Assembly (NCBI GenBank): GCA_035443945.1
Contig: DAOMNQ010000096.1
Location: 1 to 8,681, forward strand
Direction of reading: 5' to 3'
Source: CAADGN01 sp035443945
GTDB lineage: Bacteria > Planctomycetota > Phycisphaerae > Phycisphaerales > UBA1924
DNA: 8,681 nt
Both the position numbers and the translations under genes were made by a program. Below, one piece after another: positions 1 to 7,415 of the stretch. Every line of letters starts with the position of its first letter. The first letter of the stretch is position 1. The notes beneath the pieces were generated by a model. That model saw nothing but the letters and a program-made list of their open reading frames with translations, was not told the DNA's origin and did no database searches.

Positions 1-1277
1 AAGACGTCACGGTGAACCGACTCTTGCTCGCGGGCCTGCACGCGCAGGCGCAGGTGGACCGCCGCGAACAGCGCGTCGAGGACGCGGCCCGACGGCGTGC
101 CCCCATCGTCGCGCTCACCGACCGCATCGCCGGGTGGTTCGTGCTCGTCGTCACCACGCTCGCCGCGATCACCTTCGCGCTCTGGGTGCGCCACAACCCC
201 GCCATGGCGATGGAGTCCGCTCTCGCGCTGCTGATCGTTACCTGCCCGTGCGCGCTCGGCCTCGCCACCCCGCTCGCGATCACAGCCGCCGTCGGTCGGG
301 CCTCGCGCCGCGGCATCCTCGTCAAGGGGGGGGCCGCGCTCGAACGCCTCGCCCGACCGGGCGTCATGCTCCTCGACAAGACGGGCACGGTCACGCAGGG
401 CCGCCTCGGCGTCGTCCGATGGGAGGGCGACGCGTGCGCGCTCCCGCTCGCCGTCGCCGTCGAGCGCGACTCATCGCACCCCGTGGCGCGCGCGATCGTC
501 GCCTTCGCCGGCGACGCGCCCGCCCCGACGGCGACGGATGTTTCGCAGGCGCTCGGCGCGGGGATGCGCGGCACGGTGGACGGGCGGCTTGTCGAGGTCG
601 GCTCCGTCGCGTTCATCGCCGACCGGCCCCCGTGGCTCGACGACGCGATCGCGCGGGCGACGGGCGACGCCCTCTCGCCCGTCGTCGTGGCTGTGGACGG
701 GCGCGCCGTCGCGCTGGCCGTCCTCGGCGACCCCATCCGCGAGGACGCCCGGGCCTCGATCGAATCGCTCCGCGCCGATGGGTGGCGCGTGCGCCTGCTC
801 TCGGGCGACCACCCGGAGGTGGCGCGTGCCGTGGGCCGGTCGCTGGGCCTGGACGAGCGCGACTGCATCGGCGGCGCAACGCCCGAGGAGAAACTCCGCG
901 TCGTCGAGCGAGAACTCGCGTGCGGCGCGGGGACTGTCGTGATGGTCGGCGACGGCGTGAACGACGCCGCCGCCCTCGCCCGCGCCAGCGTCGGCGTCGC
1001 CGTCAGCGGCGGCGCGGAGGCCAGCCTCGCCGCGGCCGATGTCTACCTCCGCACGCCCGGCCTCGCCCCCATCGTCGAACTCTGCCGCGGCTCGCGTCGC
1101 ACCGTCCGCGTCATCCGGCGCAATCTCGCTGCCTCGCTCGGCTACAACGCCGTCGCCGTCGCCCTCTGCATGGCCGGGCTGATCTCCTCGCTCCTCGCGG
1201 CGGTGCTCATGCCGCTCAGTTCCCTCACGGTCGTCTTTCTCTCCTACCGGTCGCGGACCTTCGGGGGCGGCGCATGA
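1..1277 (+). CDS. ccoI: Copper-transporting P1B-type ATPase, CcoI/FixI type (5' end missing)
   Basis: This is the C-terminal part of a heavy-metal P-type ATPase of the inner membrane. The frame is open to the window edge (first full codon at 3). The GTG at 12 is unlikely to be the true start, because the preceding residues continue the family pattern and the metal-binding domain, first membrane helices and actuator (TGE) domain are missing. Numbered from that GTG, I see the metal-site CPC at 78-80, the phosphorylation loop DKTGT at 122-126, the nucleotide-binding HP at 156-157, SGDH at about 264-267 and the hinge GDGVND at 313-318. YN at 378-379 and MPLSS at 400-404 in the last two helices match copper-selective P1B-1 pumps. 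The SGD form and the overlap of its stop with ccoS (ATGA, 1274-1277) favour CcoI/FixI, which delivers copper for cbb3 oxidase assembly, over a general copper-efflux CopA. The family call is very secure; the CcoI assignment rests mainly on ccoS. Confidence 0.9.
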   Translation, partial: DVTVNRLLLAGLHAQAQVDRREQRVEDAARRRAPIVALTDRIAGWFVLVVTTLAAITFALWVRHNPAMAMESALALLIVTCPCALGLATPLAITAAVGRASRRGILVKGGAALERLARPGVMLLDKTGTVTQGRLGVVRWEGDACALPLAVAVERDSSHPVARAIVAFAGDAPAPTATDVSQALGAGMRGTVDGRLVEVGSVAFIADRPPWLDDAIARATGDALSPVVVAVDGRAVALAVLGDPIREDARASIESLRADGWRVRLLSGDHPEVARAVGRSLGLDERDCIGGATPEEKLRVVERELACGAGTVVMVGDGVNDAAALARASVGVAVSGGAEASLAAADVYLRTPGLAPIVELCRGSRRTVRVIRRNLAASLGYNAVAVALCMAGLISSLLAAVLMPLSSLTVVFLSYRSRTFGGGA

Positions 1278-1438
1278 GCGTGATCTACCTCGTGCTGCCG
1301 CTGGCGGTCGTGCTCGCCGCGCTCGGCGTGTGGGCGTTCATCCGCGCCGCTCGCCAGGGGCAGTTCGACGACCTCGAAACCCCCGCCGCCCGGATGCTCC
1401 TCGACGACGATCCGCCCGATCGTCCCGCGCGCTCATGA
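1274..1438 (+). CDS. ccoS: CcoS, cbb3-type cytochrome oxidase assembly protein
   Basis: A 54-residue protein with one N-terminal membrane helix (about residues 3-24) followed by the family signature GQFDDLETPAARMLLDDD. This Gly-Gln-Phe-Asp-Asp-Leu plus Thr-Pro-Ala block before an acidic tail is typical of CcoS/FixS. CcoS is needed for insertion of heme and copper into the CcoN subunit of cbb3 oxidase, and family members are usually about 45-70 residues, so this looks complete. Its ATG overlaps the ccoI stop by four bases, indicating translational coupling. The C-terminus (after DDD) is Pro/Arg-rich and poorly conserved. Its stop (1436-1438) lies inside the 3' end of the convergent channel gene, leaving no room for a separate terminator. 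Confidence 0.9.
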   Translation: MSVIYLVLPLAVVLAALGVWAFIRAARQGQFDDLETPAARMLLDDDPPDRPARS

Positions 1439-4400
1439 TGCCGCGCCGTCCTCCGCCCGCCGGATCGACCCGTCCTTGGCCACCGTGAACACGCCCTCGA
1501 CCGAGCGGACGTGCAGGTCGCGCTGCGGGAACGCGATCTCGATCCCGGCCTCGCGGAACGCGGCATCGATCGCCAGGTGCAACTGGTGCCGCGTCGGAAC
1601 GAGCCGGTCGATCGCCGGCAGGAAGACGCGCAACTCGAAGTCCAGGCTGCTCTCTCCGAAGCGCTGGAAGACGACCGTCGGCGCGGGGTCGCGCAGCACG
1701 TTCTCGTTCGCGTTGGCGACCGCGAGCAGCGTCCGCTCGACCAGCGCGGTGTCCGACCCGTACGCCACGCCGATGGTCGTGGTCAGCCGCAGCGTCGGGT
1801 CCGAGAGCGACCAGTTGATGATCTGGTCGGTGATGAAGGCCTTGTTGGGGACGATGAGTTCCTTGCGGTCCCAGTCGAGGATCGTCGTCGCGCGCATGCG
1901 GATTCGCGCCACGGTCCCCGACACGTTCCCGATCGTCACCACGTCGCCCACGCGGATCGGCCGCTCCGCCAGGATGATCAGGCCCGAGATGAAGTTCGCG
2001 AAGATCTCCTGCAGCCCGAACGCCAGCCCGAACGTCAGCGCGGCGGCCAGCCACTGCACCTTCGACCACCCGATCCCCAGCGCGCTGCACACCGCGGTCA
2101 CCCCCACGATGAGAATCACGTAGCGCGCCACCGTGCTGACGGCGTAGCGCGAGCCGGCGTCCATCGGCAGCCGCTTGAGCAGCGTGATCTCCAGAAGCCC
2201 CGGCACGTTCCGAGCCAGCACCGTCGTCAGCAGGACCAGCAGCAACGCCACCCCAAAGTCCGCCAGCGTCACCGACGCCGGGATCCCCGCCGCGGCCTCG
2301 GTCTCGGATGCGCCCTGCGACGGCGTCAGGGGCGGAATGCCCGGGATGCTCGGCGATGACGCTCCGTGACTCGTCGCGGCGGGGGGGGGCTGAACCTGTG
2401 CGCCCTGCGCCGGTTCCGCGGCGACCGTACCATCCAGCGCGGACACGTCGTCGACGTACGCCGAGTCCAGCAGCCTCACCGTCGGCCACACCTGCACGCG
2501 GTCCAGCACGCGCAGCGCCGGCAGCGTCCCCGCCCACACCGAGTACAGCCCGACCACCACCGAGACCGCAACCACGGCCCGGATCAACTGTCGCGTCTGC
2601 GCGTCGATCACGGGCACCTCGAGTTCACGCTCGTCAACCAGCGGGGCCGCCTCGACGCCGCTCTCCGCCTGCTCCTGCGCCGCCGCGCGCCGCTCCTTCG
2701 CCCGCGCGATCGCCAGCCGCCGACGCTCGACGAACAGCCACCGCAGCAGCATCGCGTAGACCAGCACCAGGAACAGCAGCAGCAGGATCGAATCCACCAG
2801 CCGCACCGCCAGTTCGTGCGCCGTGTAGTGGAACCCCGCCAGCGAGAGCACGCTCAGCGCGAGCGGCGCGCCCACCAGCAGCGGGTACCAGACCCACTTC
2901 AGCCGGTCCATCCACCCGCCCCGGTTGCTCGCCGTGAAGTGCACACCGATCGCGCCCGACGGCCGGAACAGCCGCTGGAACACCGCCGCGAGCGTCATCA
3001 GCCCCGCGATGAACGCGATGCGCCCCAGCGACTCGTTCCACGCCTCGTTCGCCGTCTGCCGGTCCAGCGTCCCTACCACGAACACGATCGGCCCGGCCGC
3101 GCACAGGAACCACAGCATGTGCCGCCGCACCCGACGAACCGTCGCCGAGGGCCAACGGAAGTGAGCCTCCGCAAGCCCGTTCGGCCTCAACGCGTGCCAC
3201 GCCATCAGCAGCGCGAACAGCACGTACCCCGCACGCCGCAACGCCGGCCCCGCCGCCCGACCGATCTCCACCTGGTCCGCCGGCGCGGCGATCCACCACC
3301 CCAGCAGCAGCAGCGCGGCGGGGATCGGCGCGGCCTTCAACGCGGTCAGGCCCACCGCCTTGATCGTCAGACGGAACGAGTCCGTCGTGAACCGCCGGCA
3401 GGACTCCGCCAGTTTCGAAAGCCGACGCGACGCCCAGGGCGATGCGCCCCCCAGCATCAGCAGCAAGACCGCGGACAGTCCCGACGCCAGCGTGTCCGTC
3501 GTCGACCGCCACCACGCGCGGCGCACCGCCTCCGGCCACTCCGGCGACGCCACCAGCCACCGCCCCGCGGCCGCTACCTGCACCGGGTCCGGAATCGCCC
3601 CCCCCCGAACGCTCCGCAGCCACAGAATCCGCCTCTCCACGTACCCCCGGAACTGCTCCGTCGCCAGAAGCAACTGCCGGCTCAGCGCGTCCAGTTCCGG
3701 CGCGATCCGCTCCACGTACAACTCGTGGTCGTCCGTCAGCGCGGCCAGCAACGCCCGACGCTGCGCCAGCAACTCCCGCGCCAACTCCCGGATCGCCTGC
3801 GCTTCCGCCTCGCCCGGCGGCGGGGACAACCCCGCGATCAGCCCCGCGATGTACACGTCCTCATCGCGGATCTCCGCCGCCATCTCCTCCGCCTGCAGAA
3901 GGCGCACCTGGCTGTCCGCCACCGCCGCGCGACGCTCGCGCGACCGCTGCCGCAGCGCCGATTCGTCGGGCAGCCGCTCCAACTGCCGACGGAGCAACTG
4001 GCCAACCGCGCTCGTCAGGCCCGCCGCGTCCACCTTCCGGCTCACCGACGCGAACTCGCGCTGCAACCGCCCGATCTCCTGCGGCAGCGCGGTCAGTTCC
4101 GCCCGGGCCTCGGCCAGCCGCTCCGCGATCCCGTCCCGCCCCGTCCTCGCGTCGGCGATCTCCTGGTTCTGCTCCGCCAGTTCCCGCAGCGCGGGTGTCA
4201 GCGCGGCCGCCTCGCGCCGAAGACGCTGCGCCTCCCGCGCCTGCTCCTCCGCCTGCCGGCGGCGGCGTTCCTGCGCCTCCGCCTGCCACGCCGACACCGC
4301 CGACTCCAGGATCGCCACGCGCCGCGCCGCCCGGTTGCGTTGCTCCGGCAGCACCTCGCGCCGCGCGTCGTACCGCCCGCGCTCCTTCTCGTAACTCGTG

Positions 4401-5026
4401 ATCTCCGACGCCAGCGCCCGCCGCTGGGCCAGCAGCAGGTCCAGCCTCGCTCGCTCGACCTCATCCTCGGAAGCCGGCACGAGGCTGATGCGCTCGTCCA
4501 GTTCCGCCAGGCGTGCGCGCCCCTGCGCCACCAGTTGCGCGATCTCCGTCCGACGCTGCGAGCGACGCTCCGGCTCCGCCTCCAGACGCGCCAACTCCTC
4601 CCGCGCCGCCGCCAGTTCCGCCTGCGTGTCCGCGAGCCGCTGCTCCGCCTCCTGCACGGTAGCCCCCGCCGGCAGGTCCACAACCGGCGCGGGCGTCGGC
4701 TCGGCCAGTTCCGCACGAATCCGCTCCAGCAGCGCGGGCGACTCCGCGATCAGACGGTCGAACTCCGCGACCTGCGCCTCGAACCCCTGCGCCGCCCGCA
4801 ACGCATCGACCGTCTGCTGCAACAGCCCCGTCAACTCCGCGCGCGCCGCCTCCGCCAGGTCCGTCCGCTCGCCCACCAACGCGAGACGACGCTCCACGTC
4901 CTCCAGCCGCGGCGCCTCGGGAGGCGTCGCCGGCTGCGCGCCCGACGGCAGCGCGACCACGCACCACGCCACCAGCGCGGCGACCACCCGAAGCGCCATG
5001 CCTGCTCGTGAGCGGTGTCGGCCCAT
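1433..5026 (-). CDS. MscK/MscM-type large mechanosensitive channel (MscS superfamily)
   Basis: A predicted 1197-residue inner-membrane channel, slightly longer than E. coli MscK (about 1120). In order it shows: a signal peptide (basic MGRHRSR, hydrophobic 11-26, cleavage near 30-33); a long Arg/Glu/Ala/Gln-rich region with heptad-like spacing (about 40-470), the periplasmic coiled-coil 'porin-like' part of MscK; about eleven membrane segments from about 513 onward; and the MscS core. The core holds the pore-lining helix near 993-1015, then ERPIRVGDVVTIG (1021-1033), DWDRKELIVPNKAF (1051-1064) and INWSLSDPT (1070-1078), all strongly MscK/MscM-like, and the alpha/beta cytoplasmic domain. It would release solutes on membrane tension during osmotic downshift. 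The frame is open further upstream to 5212, but that stretch overlaps the sigma gene. I chose the ATG at 5026 because it gives a proper signal peptide and has GGGGA four bases upstream; ATG at 4999 is the alternative. A Pro/Ala/Ser-rich insert lies at residues 855-918. Confidence 0.93.
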   Translation of the reverse strand: MGRHRSRAGMALRVVAALVAWCVVALPSGAQPATPPEAPRLEDVERRLALVGERTDLAEAARAELTGLLQQTVDALRAAQGFEAQVAEFDRLIAESPALLERIRAELAEPTPAPVVDLPAGATVQEAEQRLADTQAELAAAREELARLEAEPERRSQRRTEIAQLVAQGRARLAELDERISLVPASEDEVERARLDLLLAQRRALASEITSYEKERGRYDARREVLPEQRNRAARRVAILESAVSAWQAEAQERRRRQAEEQAREAQRLRREAAALTPALRELAEQNQEIADARTGRDGIAERLAEARAELTALPQEIGRLQREFASVSRKVDAAGLTSAVGQLLRRQLERLPDESALRQRSRERRAAVADSQVRLLQAEEMAAEIRDEDVYIAGLIAGLSPPPGEAEAQAIRELARELLAQRRALLAALTDDHELYVERIAPELDALSRQLLLATEQFRGYVERRILWLRSVRGGAIPDPVQVAAAGRWLVASPEWPEAVRRAWWRSTTDTLASGLSAVLLLMLGGASPWASRRLSKLAESCRRFTTDSFRLTIKAVGLTALKAAPIPAALLLLGWWIAAPADQVEIGRAAGPALRRAGYVLFALLMAWHALRPNGLAEAHFRWPSATVRRVRRHMLWFLCAAGPIVFVVGTLDRQTANEAWNESLGRIAFIAGLMTLAAVFQRLFRPSGAIGVHFTASNRGGWMDRLKWVWYPLLVGAPLALSVLSLAGFHYTAHELAVRLVDSILLLLFLVLVYAMLLRWLFVERRRLAIARAKERRAAAQEQAESGVEAAPLVDERELEVPVIDAQTRQLIRAVVAVSVVVGLYSVWAGTLPALRVLDRVQVWPTVRLLDSAYVDDVSALDGTVAAEPAQGAQVQPPPAATSHGASSPSIPGIPPLTPSQGASETEAAAGIPASVTLADFGVALLLVLLTTVLARNVPGLLEITLLKRLPMDAGSRYAVSTVARYVILIVGVTAVCSALGIGWSKVQWLAAALTFGLAFGLQEIFANFISGLIILAERPIRVGDVVTIGNVSGTVARIRMRATTILDWDRKELIVPNKAFITDQIINWSLSDPTLRLTTTIGVAYGSDTALVERTLLAVANANENVLRDPAPTVVFQRFGESSLDFELRVFLPAIDRLVPTRHQLHLAIDAAFREAGIEIAFPQRDLHVRSVEGVFTVAKDGSIRRAEDGAAS
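2381..2389. repeat. G9/C9 homopolymer inside the channel gene
   Basis: Nine G on the + strand, read as nine C on the coding strand, giving QPPPAA in the Pro/Ala/Ser-rich insert of the channel (about residues 879-884). The reading frame is intact through it. Confidence 0.85.
3598..3606. repeat. C9/G9 homopolymer inside the channel gene
   Basis: Nine C on the + strand, nine G on the coding strand, encoding the RGGA of SVRGGAIPD (about residues 472-480) just before the first channel helix. The frame is intact. Confidence 0.85.
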
Positions 5027-5145
5027 GTGTTCCCCGACTGCAAAGCCGTGGAGCGCCCGCGCCCCGTGCGTGCATCCTACCCCCCGCCGGCCCGCCGCTC
5101 GCCCGCTCCGCGCCCACGCCCGCGCGGGGGCTAAGGTTCCGGGGC
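5027..5145. promoter_or_regulatory. Divergent intergenic region between channel and sigma factor genes
   Basis: This 119-base, very GC-rich gap must hold the promoters for both divergent genes. I find no convincing sigma70 pair on either strand. The best minus-strand -10-like element is TAGGAT (5079-5074), without a matching -35. The sigma gene has a modest ribosome site AAGG at 5133-5136, nine bases before its ATG. The 10-base palindrome CCCGCGCGGG sits at 5119-5128 and recurs in the leader of the downstream propeller operon (5853-5862), but GC richness makes chance plausible. Confidence 0.4.
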
Positions 5146-5742
5146 ATGGAGGGGACCACCGCACCGCTGCCGCCGTCCGACGGCCGCGATCCCGCGGAGG
5201 CCGCGCGCGCACGCTCCGAAGAGATGTTCGACCGCCTCTACGCCGACCTGCGCCGCTACGCGCACTCCCAGATGAAGTTCGAGCGCGCCAGCGGCATCCT
5301 CCAGCCCACCGCCCTCGTCCACGAGGCCTACCTCAAGGTCCTCTCCACACCCGAGACCGAGTGGGAGAGCCGCGGCCACTTCTTCGCCGCCGTCGCCCAG
5401 ACCATGCGCCGCATCCTCATCGACGACGCCCGACGCCGGCACGCCCTCAAGCACGGGGGGGGGCGGAAGCGCGTCCCCCTCGACACCGGCTTCTCCTCGC
5501 GCCCCGAGTCCGCCGGCGAACTCCTCGCACTCAACGAGGCCCTCGACAAACTCGAACGCACCGACGCACGCACCTTCCGCGTCGTCATGCTCCGCTTCTT
5601 CGTCGGCCTGCGCATCGAGCAGATCGCCGAAGCCATGGACTGCTCCCCCCGCACCGTCAAACGCGACTGGGAGGCCGCCAAGGAGTGGCTCAAGGCCGAA
5701 CTCGCCGGAACGCCCGACCCGGAGCCGCGCCCGCGCGACTGA
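5146..5742 (+). CDS. ECF RNA polymerase sigma factor, Sig-70_X6 / Sigma70_ECF type
   Basis: A 198-residue sigma factor that would direct RNA polymerase to its own promoter class. Region 2 spans about residues 25-100 and holds LQPTALVHEAYLKVL (52-66) and GHFFAAVAQTMRRILIDDAR (77-96), which are hallmark blocks of the subfamily often called Sig-70_X6, abundant in planctomycetes and acidobacteria. Region 4 (about 128-186) contains the DNA-binding helix-turn-helix IEQIAEAMDCSPRTVKRDW (157-175). A short basic linker KHGGGRKR (102-109) lies between, its glycines encoded by a run of nine G (5455-5463). The ATG at 5146 is chosen because upstream sequence in this frame is low-complexity and lacks family similarity. 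Such sigma factors often sit beside Ser/Thr kinases in planctomycetes; none is seen here, nor an anti-sigma gene. Its target genes are unknown; the downstream operon has a sigma70-like promoter, so direct control of it is not evident. Confidence 0.93.
   Translation: MEGTTAPLPPSDGRDPAEAARARSEEMFDRLYADLRRYAHSQMKFERASGILQPTALVHEAYLKVLSTPETEWESRGHFFAAVAQTMRRILIDDARRRHALKHGGGRKRVPLDTGFSSRPESAGELLALNEALDKLERTDARTFRVVMLRFFVGLRIEQIAEAMDCSPRTVKRDWEAAKEWLKAELAGTPDPEPRPRD
5455..5463 (+). repeat. G9 homopolymer inside the sigma factor gene
   Basis: Nine G encode the three glycines of KHGGGRKR in the linker between sigma regions 2 and 4. The frame is intact; a one-base change would remove region 4 and its DNA-binding helix. 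Confidence 0.85.
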
Positions 5743-5770
5743 CACCGAGCGCCCCGCCACCCGTTCCCGC

Positions 5771-5788
5771 GATCGGTTTTGTTCGATC
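5771..5788 (+). other. Short inverted repeat after the sigma factor gene
   Basis: GATCG (5771-5775) and CGATC (5784-5788) flank an eight-base T-rich loop, 28 bases past the sigma stop and just upstream of the -35 element of the next operon. The stem is too short and lacks a following T-run, so it is a poor intrinsic terminator. A protein-binding site upstream of the promoter, or chance, are alternatives. Confidence 0.2.
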
Positions 5789-5793
5789 CTGCC

Positions 5794-5822
5794 TTGACGG
5801 CCCCGAATCCTCGGTGCATATT
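5794..5822 (+). promoter_or_regulatory. Sigma70-like promoter for the propeller operon
   Basis: TTGACG (5794-5799) matches five of six consensus -35 bases and is followed, after exactly 17 bases, by CATATT (5817-5822), four of six -10 bases. This is the only clear housekeeping-type promoter in the window and sits in an otherwise GC-rich gap. Transcription would start near 5829, giving a leader of about 73 bases before the ATG at 5902. Confidence 0.6.
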
Positions 5823-5824
5823 CC

Positions 5825-5841
5825 ACCCGTGGGCCACGGGT
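5825..5841. promoter_or_regulatory. Perfect 8+1+8 palindrome at the transcription start (operator candidate)
   Basis: ACCCGTGG, one central G, then CCACGGGT form a perfect inverted repeat beginning two bases after the -10 element and covering the expected start of transcription. That position is typical for a repressor operator. It could also form a small RNA hairpin at the very 5' end, but the one-base loop makes this unfavourable without opening the inner pairs. No regulator gene of an evident repressor family is in the window. Confidence 0.4.
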
Positions 5842-5842
5842 T

Positions 5843-5867
5843 CCCGGCTTGCCCCGCGCGGGCCGGG
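5843..5867 (+). other. GC-rich leader hairpin
   Basis: CCCGGC (5843-5848) can pair with GCCGGG (5862-5867); inside lies the self-complementary CCCGCGCGGG (5853-5862), which overlaps the right arm by one base, so the two folds compete. No T-run follows, so this is not an intrinsic terminator. It may shape the mRNA leader, or be a by-product of high GC. Confidence 0.25.
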
Positions 5868-5889
5868 TGGTGGACGCACTCTGAACAAC

Positions 5890-5894
5890 AGGAG
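5890..5894 (+). promoter_or_regulatory. Ribosome binding site that fixes the propeller gene start
   Basis: AGGAG lies seven bases before the ATG at 5902. This is the strongest ribosome site in the window and argues that translation begins at 5902, not at the GTG at 5975, which has no good ribosome site. It is the key evidence that the reading frame is broken between the two. Confidence 0.75.
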
Positions 5895-5901
5895 AACGGC
5901 G

Positions 5902-7393
5902 ATGGCAGCGACCGACACGGCTGGGACGGTGAAGGGGATTCCTTCGGGCATCTGTAAGGGGGGGGGTTAGGGTCGTGGCCGCGCTGGCCGTGGCGGGGGG
6001 CGTCGGCGCGGGAGAGAAGGCGTGGGGGCAGAGTGAATGGCTGCCAACATTCAAACCTCCCGTCGGCTTCATGAGCGGCGGCTCGTACCCGTTCGGCGTC
6101 GCGGCGGGTGACGTGACGGGTGGTCTTGGGGGCGGGCCGGACGGCTTCCCCGAGATCGCGGTCGCGTGCGGTCATTACGACGTCAACCGCGCCTTCACGC
6201 AGAGCCCCACTCCCGAACCCAGAGCGCTCGTCCGCATCTTCACGAACACCAGGAACTGGGACAACCCCGCTGATGGGCTCGAGCCGCACCAGGACATCGT
6301 CGGCGAGTTCAACAACTTCTCCGGAGGTTTGTACTACCCGAAGACAGTTCCTGCGGAAGTCCGATTCGCCCACATGAACGACGACGAGTACCTCGATCTC
6401 GTCGTCTCCGCATCCGCGCTCGACCCGACCGATCCTGTGTTCCACCCCGACCTCAGCACCTGGGGCGTGTACGTGTTCTTGTGGGTGCCCCAGCCGGTCA
6501 ATCAGTTCGTGCTCAAGAGTCACTATGTGACCACGCTGCCCGTGCGTGGGCTCGCGGTGGCCGACTTCGACAACGACGGCCTCAACGACGTTGCGGTCGC
6601 CACCGACCTGAACCTCCTGGCGCCAGTCCCGATGGACAGGGTGTACGTCCTCCGGAACGATCCGCAAGACCCCGGCACCCTGGTCTACGGAGCGGATGTT
6701 CTCCTCAGCCTGCCGAGCGCGGATGTCTCTGGGGACGTGGTCGTTGGCGACTTCAACCGCGTCGCCTTCGGCCTCCCGCTTGTGGACGTGACGAGCGCCA
6801 ACTGGGTCGACAACAACGTCTCCGTGCTGACCAACGGCGGCTCGTTCAACTTCTCCCCCGTCAATCGCGAGGCACCGTGCGGGGACTGGCACTTTACGGA
6901 TCTTGCGGTGGGTCGCTTCACAGCGGGTTCGACGCGCGACGATGTGGCCGGCATCATCAGCACGACGGCGCGGGTGCAGATTCTGCACAGCGACGGCCGC
7001 GGCAAGTTCACCTTCGACTGCTCCCAGGACATGCTGGACACCTACGAACTCAACCCCGGCGGTGAGCCGATCTTCAACGCGTTTCACGGCATCACCGTCG
7101 CCAACATCAACCTCGGCACGAAGCCCGACATCATCGTTACCCGCCCCTCCTATCCCACGAGCCAGATCACCTTCATGCTCGGCAAGGGCGACGGCAGGTT
7201 CCAGTACGTCGCCGGCAATCCCGCGTACCACAAGACCCTCGATCCCGGAACGTCCCCTCGTTCGGGCATGGCGATCCAGGTGATCTGCGCCGACCTCAAC
7301 CAGGACGGGCTTGAGGACATCGTCACCGCCAACCACGACAGTGATTCCGTGTCCATCCTCATCAACTCGACGGTCATCAACCCCGGCGGGTGA
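5902..7393 (+). CDS. Secreted FG-GAP/VCBS-type seven-blade beta-propeller protein, frame-broken near its start
   Basis: The frame from ATG 5902 (with AGGAG upstream) stops at 5968-5970 after 22 codons, just past a run of nine G (5958-5966). The main frame, open from 5933 with its first possible start at GTG 5975, runs 472 codons. Dropping one G joins them into a 496-residue protein whose N-terminus becomes a signal peptide: basic residues (K, K, R) before VVAALAVAGGVGAG and a likely cut at AWG|Q. Numbered from GTG 5975, blade-like repeats begin near 40, 129, 191, 254, 306, 372 and 432. The best calcium-loop motifs are DFDNDGLNDV (197-206) and DLNQDGLEDI (440-449); HMNDDEYLDL (133-142) is weaker. 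Seven such units suit an integrin-like propeller, usually a secreted binding module; the ligand is unknown. No C-terminal anchor or sorting tail is seen. The break may be a sequencing error, a phase-variable tract, slippage, or a true pseudogene. The HAF gene follows after 32 bases. Confidence 0.82.
5958..5966 (+). repeat. G9 homopolymer at the frame break
   Basis: Nine consecutive G in codons 19-22 of the frame starting at 5902. With nine G the frame reaches TAG at 5968; with eight it continues into the propeller protein. Its position between start codon and signal-peptide core is typical of on/off contingency tracts, but is equally what a homopolymer length error would produce. Confidence 0.9.
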
Positions 7394-7415
7394 TGCGCCC
7401 GCGAGGCATCGCGCC

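Noticed and set aside
134..1273. Long open frame overlapping ccoI in another frame and running into ccoS
   Set aside because: The part before 1274 is Arg-rich shadow sequence; only the last 54 codons (ccoS) are real.
2366..5011. An 881-codon open frame on the plus strand opposite the channel gene
   Set aside because: It is an Arg/Gln/Pro-rich mirror of a GC-rich gene without motifs, while the minus strand carries unmistakable MscK/MscM sequence.
5008..5145. Extension of the sigma factor upstream to 5008
   Set aside because: The added 46 residues are Pro/Ala/Arg-rich with no sigma similarity, and they overlap the start of the channel gene.
5027..5212. Extension of the channel protein upstream to the start at 5212
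   Set aside because: The extra 62 residues are low-complexity, would bury the signal peptide inside the protein, and overlap the start of the sigma gene.
5771..5867. Intrinsic terminator after the sigma gene
   Set aside because: Hairpins exist (5771-5788 and 5843-5867) but none is followed by a T-run, and the second lies downstream of the next promoter.
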